DNA of 64,000 nucleotides, from contig CAYLXB010000009.1 in assembly GCA_964387495.1 (NCBI GenBank), positions 9,262 to 73,261 on the forward strand, written 5' to 3'. Shown here piece after piece: positions 60,463 to 64,000 of this stretch. Numbering within the stretch: position 1 is the first letter of the stretch; every line of letters begins with the position of its first letter. Below the pieces are notes generated by a model. The model did not search any database. It was not told the DNA's origin and saw nothing but the letters and a program-made list of their open reading frames with translations. The translations under genes were made by a program, and so were the position numbers. Source of the stretch: DSXF01 sp964387495. Lineage in GTDB: Bacteria; Chloroflexota; Anaerolineae; Anaerolineales; Villigracilaceae.

Positions 60463-61026
60463 ATGCAAGAACCGAAAGGCATGCAAGCAGAAGAGCGTGA
60501 AGAACTGCTCAAAACATTGAAAGCCCGTTTCCAGAAAAACGTGAACCGCCATCCGGGCCTCGAATGGGCTCAAGTACAGGCTAAACTGGAAGCCGCCCCT
60601 GAAAAACTCTGCTCACTCAATGAAATGGAAAGAACCGGAGGTGAACCGGATGTCGTTGGATACGATAAAAAGACGGGCGAATACATCTTCTGCGATTGTT
60701 CGCCAGAAAGCCCCGCTGGCCGCCGGAGTGTATGTTACGACCGTGAAGCGCTGGAGTCCAGGAAATCCTTCAAACCCGGAGACAACGCGGTCGACATGGC
60801 CGCGGCCATGGGCATTGAACTCCTGACAGAAGAACAATACCGGGAATTGCAGACACTCGGTACTTTCGATACGAAAACATCGAGCTGGGTGAAAACGCCT
60901 CCTGCGATCAGAAAACTCGGCGGCGCCCTCTTTTGCGATCGCCGCTACGGCCACGTCTTCGTCTATCACAACGGCGCCGAATCCTACTACGCCGCCAGGG
61001 CCTTCCGCGGCTCGCTGCGAGTCTGA
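60463..61026 (+). CDS. DUF4256 family protein
   Basis: 187 residues with AAGGA upstream. Very strong family sequence: MERTGGEPDVVGYDKKTGEY, then IFCDCSPESPAGRRSVCYDR, GIELLTEEQYRELQTLGTFD, and GGALFCDRRYGHVFVYHNGA. DUF4256 proteins are sporadic in bacteria and have no known function. No signal peptide or membrane helix. The conserved Asp, Cys and Glu residues suggest an enzyme. Confidence 0.92.
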   Translation: MQEPKGMQAEEREELLKTLKARFQKNVNRHPGLEWAQVQAKLEAAPEKLCSLNEMERTGGEPDVVGYDKKTGEYIFCDCSPESPAGRRSVCYDREALESRKSFKPGDNAVDMAAAMGIELLTEEQYRELQTLGTFDTKTSSWVKTPPAIRKLGGALFCDRRYGHVFVYHNGAESYYAARAFRGSLRV

Positions 61027-61237
61027 ATCATACGCTGGCAGCCATACTTATAGGGGAACGGATCAGGCAAAAGTGAGGGATGCAAAAAAGACCTTGTCCG
61101 TAATCCTCGGCCGGCCACTTGTGAAACTCGCATTACCACCCAAAAAGCAATTCCGGCACACAGTACCGTTTCCCTCGGCAGTCGCTGAATCGCGCTCTGT
61201 TGAGCATCCCAGACACCCCCCTGCATGATCCCGGTCC

Positions 61238-61268
61238 AAGAAAGAAAAGCCCATTGGTGATGACCTGT
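61238..61268 (-). repeat. 5S rRNA 3'-tail-like fragment A
   Basis: The - strand reads ACAGGTCATCACCAATGGGC then TTTTCTTTCTT. Against the real 5S end (AGGTCATTGCCAAGGGGC then TTTTCTTTTT) it differs at only about four positions over 29. This is the best preserved of the four fragments. Confidence 0.75.
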
Positions 61269-61300
61269 AAGAATACCCCGGCTCAAAACCCTTACACCTG

Positions 61301-61309
61301 TGCTAAAAT
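61301..61309 (+). promoter_or_regulatory. extended -10 promoter
   Basis: TGCTAAAAT within CACCTGTGCTAAAATCATGG, 33 bases past the 5S-tail fragment and 71 before the ATG at 61381. Confidence 0.5.
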
Positions 61310-61380
61310 CATGGTATCGATCCATTCATCTGCCACGCCGTTCGTTTGCCTCTCCGTAATTTACGAAAGGAGAATGCAAA

Positions 61381-61638
61381 ATGGTATCACGAAGAATGCG
61401 AGCCGGGATCTGCATGCTCCCCCTTTCACGACTTCTCATATCAACGCCTCAACGCCGGCCTGTAGCAACACCACCGATATCCAGACTGCCACGCCAGCCT
61501 CATCCCATCCCAACCTCAGCCCCAACGTCAACCAGAGGTAGGGCAGGTAACTGCGCTACCTACCGCGAAGGCAATCTCAACCTTGCCAAGTACTACAAGG
61601 ATTCCCCCTTCATTTCCCGAGGTAGCAACTTGGGTTAG
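61381..61638 (+). pseudogene. probable frameshifted small lipoprotein
   Basis: A good ribosome site (AAAGGAG) precedes ATG 61381, whose product begins like a signal peptide (MVSRRMRAGICMLPLSRLLI). In another frame over the next bases, STPACSNTTDIQTATPASSH looks like a lipobox Cys with the usual Thr/Pro linker. A single frameshift near 61440 would join them. The remaining 60 codons have no recognisable domain. It could also be a short real protein in the first frame. Confidence 0.35.
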
Positions 61639-61653
61639 TGCAGGAGAGTAGCC

Positions 61654-62439
61654 ATGGGTAAAAAAGCGGATATCAAAACAATATTTGTAGGAATTGGTCT
61701 TCTGATTATTGTGTTTTTTGGTTGTCTCAATTTAATGGGTGGCTTACCCAAAGAAAAACCAGAAAAAACAGTGAAACCCTTGCAACTTCAAATTCCTGGA
61801 CGGGAAGGCGTATTTGTAAAAACATTATGTCTTGAAGTATCCCAAGCTTATCCGGATGAGTGGTTTGGGTTCTTCAAAGAAACACTCGTCGAGCTTGGGA
61901 TGAATATTACTCCTAGGCAATATTCATTCCCTTATGAATCGGTAATTACTGAAGTTTTACAGGAGATTGGCGTGCAGGTTGTAGAAGAAGATTCCCAATG
62001 CGATGCCAGATTATCGATCAAAGTAAATGGAACGTCTCATGGAGTGATTTATAAAAACATTATTACAAAACAAGGGAAAAATAGTTGTTACACTGATTCT
62101 GATGTAAGTGGGGTCCTGGTAATTTCCTTTGAGAACAATGATGCATATAAAACATCTATCTCTGGTCGGGTTCAACCGCCCAATACGGTAACTTCCAGCA
62201 ATTGCCCTGACCAACCATATAATGCCCCTTTTGTAGATTCCTCAGCTGAAACTGTTACTGATGCTCTTGTAAGTCTTTGGGGGCGTGATATTGCCAGAGT
62301 GATTTACGACAGATATAGAGGATTAAATGGCGATATTGATAAAGCGTTAACCACTGCTGCAAAAAATGTATTAAGTAACGATGAAGAAAATGTCCCAGCA
62401 ATGCCAGCTGCGGAACCCACGACGAAGCCGCTCCCATAA
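61654..62439 (+). CDS. lipoprotein-like protein, A+T-rich paralog of the one at 52821
   Basis: 261 residues with AGGAGAG upstream. The N-terminal helix ends at IVFFGC (weak lipobox or membrane anchor). The body shares its order of features with the protein at 52821: VFVKTLCLEVSQ, SVITEVLQEIGVQVVEED, CDARLSIKVNGTSHG, SCYTDSDVSGVLVISFENN and VTDALVSLWGRDIARVIYD. Base composition is much more A+T-rich than most of the window. No known family; probably an extracytoplasmic beta protein. Confidence 0.7.
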   Translation: MGKKADIKTIFVGIGLLIIVFFGCLNLMGGLPKEKPEKTVKPLQLQIPGREGVFVKTLCLEVSQAYPDEWFGFFKETLVELGMNITPRQYSFPYESVITEVLQEIGVQVVEEDSQCDARLSIKVNGTSHGVIYKNIITKQGKNSCYTDSDVSGVLVISFENNDAYKTSISGRVQPPNTVTSSNCPDQPYNAPFVDSSAETVTDALVSLWGRDIARVIYDRYRGLNGDIDKALTTAAKNVLSNDEENVPAMPAAEPTTKPLP

Positions 62440-62736
62440 CATTCTGGATCATAGATACTAAGGAAGATGACTGGCTGAATTTGTATTTTTAAAATCGTGT
62501 TCTCTTTGCCCGTAAGCAAAAAGCAGTCAGTGGGGTGGGGTTGTCTCCGCACAGTGGGCGGGGGCCTTGCCCCATGCCCGCGGGGATTCAACCCCTTTGA
62601 GCCTTTTCTACGCTTCGGCTTTTTCCTGCCCCCATCCTCCGGCAAAACCTGCCGTTAGTGACCGAAAATCCGGAAATGTGTAAAAAACCCCAACAGTATT
62701 TTGACCCTTTCCAGATTTAGTCGTAAGGAGGCTTTC
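62440..62736. other. intergenic region with a G-rich/C-rich segment
   Basis: Positions about 62525-62650 are G/C-rich and runny (GGGGTGGGG, GGGCGGGGGCC), sharply unlike the A+T-rich genes on both sides; possibly a structured non-coding repeat. TAAGGAGG at the right end serves the next gene. Confidence 0.5.
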
Positions 62737-63555
62737 ATGAAGAACAGATATAAATCCAAACCGTCTACACGCGATACAATATGGGCCTGGTTTCTATTGA
62801 CTATTATGGGGGCTGGCCCCATCCTGGGTCTCATCTTTCTGAACAATGCCGTAAATAAATACAAGGATGTCTATCAGTTCAAGGCGAACTCAGACGCTCA
62901 AGGTCGCACTATGCTCTATGACGGACCACTTCTGGAAGGGAATAAGCTCTTCCTGGATGAAAAGGACAAAGGGCATTGTTTTTTTTGCTGGGATTTCAAG
63001 AAAGTGTATGTAGAAAACGGCCAGAGAGTTTTGGTAGCAGGTTCTGACCAACCCCTAAAGCTTAGGATTTATTTCGTGGGATACGATATTTCTATCGAGG
63101 AGTATTGGAGAGGGAAAGAAGCCTCCCTCTTTATCCAAGGTGGTCTGGACACGGAACTTGCCGGGTATCCTGGAAACATGAACACACAATGGGGCGATTC
63201 TCTGTCTGATAAATACAAAGACATAAGCCCTTACTTTGATGTGACCCTGCCTATACAGGAAATTGACTTATCCATTCCATGGCAGGAAAGGGTATTGCAG
63301 GTAAACGCAAAGATAATATACCTGAGACCAGTAAAATCGAATGTCGGTATCTTTAAGAATCACACGAATGAGTTAGATCATACGTTTGAACTGGCAGTAC
63401 TGACACCGGATGAAGTAGAGGAATACTTGGTGGTAAGAGGCAATGAGCGCTCCCGTGGTATACCGAATCTGCTTCTCGGAATTTCACTCGGATTGCTGGT
63501 AATCGCAGCATCGATCATCGTACCTATCAAGATTGGAAAAATAAAAGTGGCCTGA
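62737..63555 (+). CDS. hypothetical protein with N- and C-terminal membrane helices
   Basis: 272 residues from ATG 62737, with TAAGGAGG upstream. One helix near 18-40 (FLLTIMGAGPILGLIFLNNA) and one near 245-265 (IPNLLLGISLGLLVIAASII) enclose a long extracytoplasmic region with DEKDKGHCFFCWDFKKVYVE and LDTELAGYPGNMNTQWGDSL. No family known. The low G+C content resembles the gene before it. Confidence 0.65.
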   Translation: MKNRYKSKPSTRDTIWAWFLLTIMGAGPILGLIFLNNAVNKYKDVYQFKANSDAQGRTMLYDGPLLEGNKLFLDEKDKGHCFFCWDFKKVYVENGQRVLVAGSDQPLKLRIYFVGYDISIEEYWRGKEASLFIQGGLDTELAGYPGNMNTQWGDSLSDKYKDISPYFDVTLPIQEIDLSIPWQERVLQVNAKIIYLRPVKSNVGIFKNHTNELDHTFELAVLTPDEVEEYLVVRGNERSRGIPNLLLGISLGLLVIAASIIVPIKIGKIKVA

Positions 63556-63937
63556 CACCGCGTGGCACGTCCTGAAAGTTATCGTTTCCCCATTGGGGGA
63601 TGATGTGCTTGCTGGTGAAAATCAAGTCCTGGTAAGGGTCAGGCTGCCATGTAGCAGACGACCAATGTAGCCTGTTGATAAGCTATGTCGAAGCGTTGTG
63701 ACTCCCTGAGAAAGGGAAGCAAAACAGCAACCTATCTGGTACAAGTACAAAACCCCGCTTGCATTGAATAATGCTTTTTGCTTACCACGAAATCACGACC
63801 ACAATTCCTGCTTTTCCTGCACCGCCATTGCGGACAGTTCCACCATTCTGCGTTCCGACAGCACCGCATCCGCCACCACCATATAGACTCTGGCGGCTCC
63901 AGCAGTCCTTACCAAACTGGATCCCCCCGTGTCGGCT
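63556..63937. other. intergenic region before the rRNA gene
   Basis: No supported coding sequence. It includes GTCCTTACCAAACTGG at about 63906-63921, which faintly resembles the 5S tail in the opposite direction; this may be chance. Confidence 0.4.
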
Positions 63938-63952
63938 TAAAAAGAAAAGCCC
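63938..63952 (-). terminator. T-run after 5S rRNA
   Basis: On the - strand GGGGC TTTTCTTTTT follows the 3' strand of 5S helix I. The 5' partner strand lies outside the window, so the hairpin is inferred from 5S structure. Confidence 0.6.
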
Positions 63953-64000
63953 CTTGGCAATGACCTACTCTCCCGGGAGGTTACCCTCCAAGTACCATCG
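63953..64000 (-). rRNA. 5S ribosomal RNA, 3' end (5' part outside window)
   Basis: The - strand reads CGATGGTACTTGGAGGGTAA then CCTCCCGGGAGAGTAGGTCA then TTGCC, the conserved 3' third of bacterial 5S rRNA: loop E region, helix IV and the GAGAGTAGG element before helix I. The gene starts beyond position 64000. It is probably the last gene of an rRNA operon read on the - strand. Confidence 0.93.

Larger units (their letters stand above)
61027..61380. other. intergenic region with a 5S-tail fragment and a promoter
   Basis: Apart from the 5S-tail fragment at 61238-61268 and the extended -10 at 61301-61309, no coding frame in this stretch has conserved character. Confidence 0.5.

Noticed and set aside
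45626..63555. Integron cassette array (many single + strand genes)
   Set aside because: No attC-like inverted repeats with GTTRRRY cores were seen between genes, the intergenic regions contain individual promoters, and no integron integrase is present.
63778..63963. 61-codon frame near the right edge
   Set aside because: Runs into the 5S gene and its T-run on the other strand; no ribosome site or domain-like sequence.

Overview
The window looks like a scaffold from the chromosome of a Chloroflexota bacterium, most likely class Anaerolineae. This rests on gene content and was not tested by phylogeny. The clues are G+C-rich coding sequence, a mevalonate kinase beside a UbiA prenyltransferase, a bacterial NurA/HerA pair, a one-piece serine hydroxymethyltransferase/aminomethyltransferase, c-di-AMP receptor-like PII proteins and many Thr/Pro-rich lipoproteins. 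Two N runs (10 and 100 bases) show a draft assembly; both interrupt genes.

Layout. 0-7 kb: tail of a membrane-anchored M28 peptidase, a phosphodiesterase lipoprotein with panC, a membrane protein with two DarA-like receptors, and a large glycoside hydrolase-like protein. 7-15.8 kb: MaoC hydratase, a class A penicillin-binding protein with a PTE-repeat tail, a degenerate methyltransferase-like protein, YitT, a hydroxyacid dehydrogenase and a SIMPL lipoprotein. 15.9-21.8 kb: a co-directional DNA-processing cluster (NurA nuclease, small HAS-barrel-like protein, DNA methyltransferase, GNAT, uracil-DNA glycosylase-family protein, HerA ATPase). 21.8-33.7 kb: housekeeping and regulatory genes, including PilZ, polyprenyl synthase with GbsR, metallophosphoesterase, PEBP, YcaQ-like glycosylase, ferritin, esterase, two Nudix hydrolases, an exonuclease-WYL fusion and a RimK-like ligase. 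33.8-45.6 kb: the GlyA-GcvT fusion, a repeat protein broken by a gap, tRNA-Val with a tandem array of its own 3' end, FAH hydrolase, YigZ, racemase, mevalonate kinase, UbiA, a Fpg/Nei-like glycosylase, TlyA and an S66 peptidase.

45.6-64 kb is different. Nearly all genes are on the + strand, many are single small genes with their own extended -10 promoters, and many are lipoproteins or orphan families: HD-GYP, GNAT, a TIR-like/ankyrin protein, DUF3592, nucleotidyltransferase, DUF7000, DsbA-like, S41 peptidase, PHP, DUF4256. The region ends in the 3' end of a 5S rRNA gene on the - strand. Four short fragments resembling that 5S 3' end plus its T-run, all in the same orientation as the real gene, lie between the + strand genes from 52.0 kb on. 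This suggests a block built by repeated insertion or duplication at the 5S 3' end. No integrase is in view.

The most unusual items are the 5S-tail repeats, the tRNA-Val tail array with an 18-base insertion in each T-arm copy, the NurA/HerA neighbourhood, the TIR-like/ankyrin protein and the exonuclease-WYL fusion.
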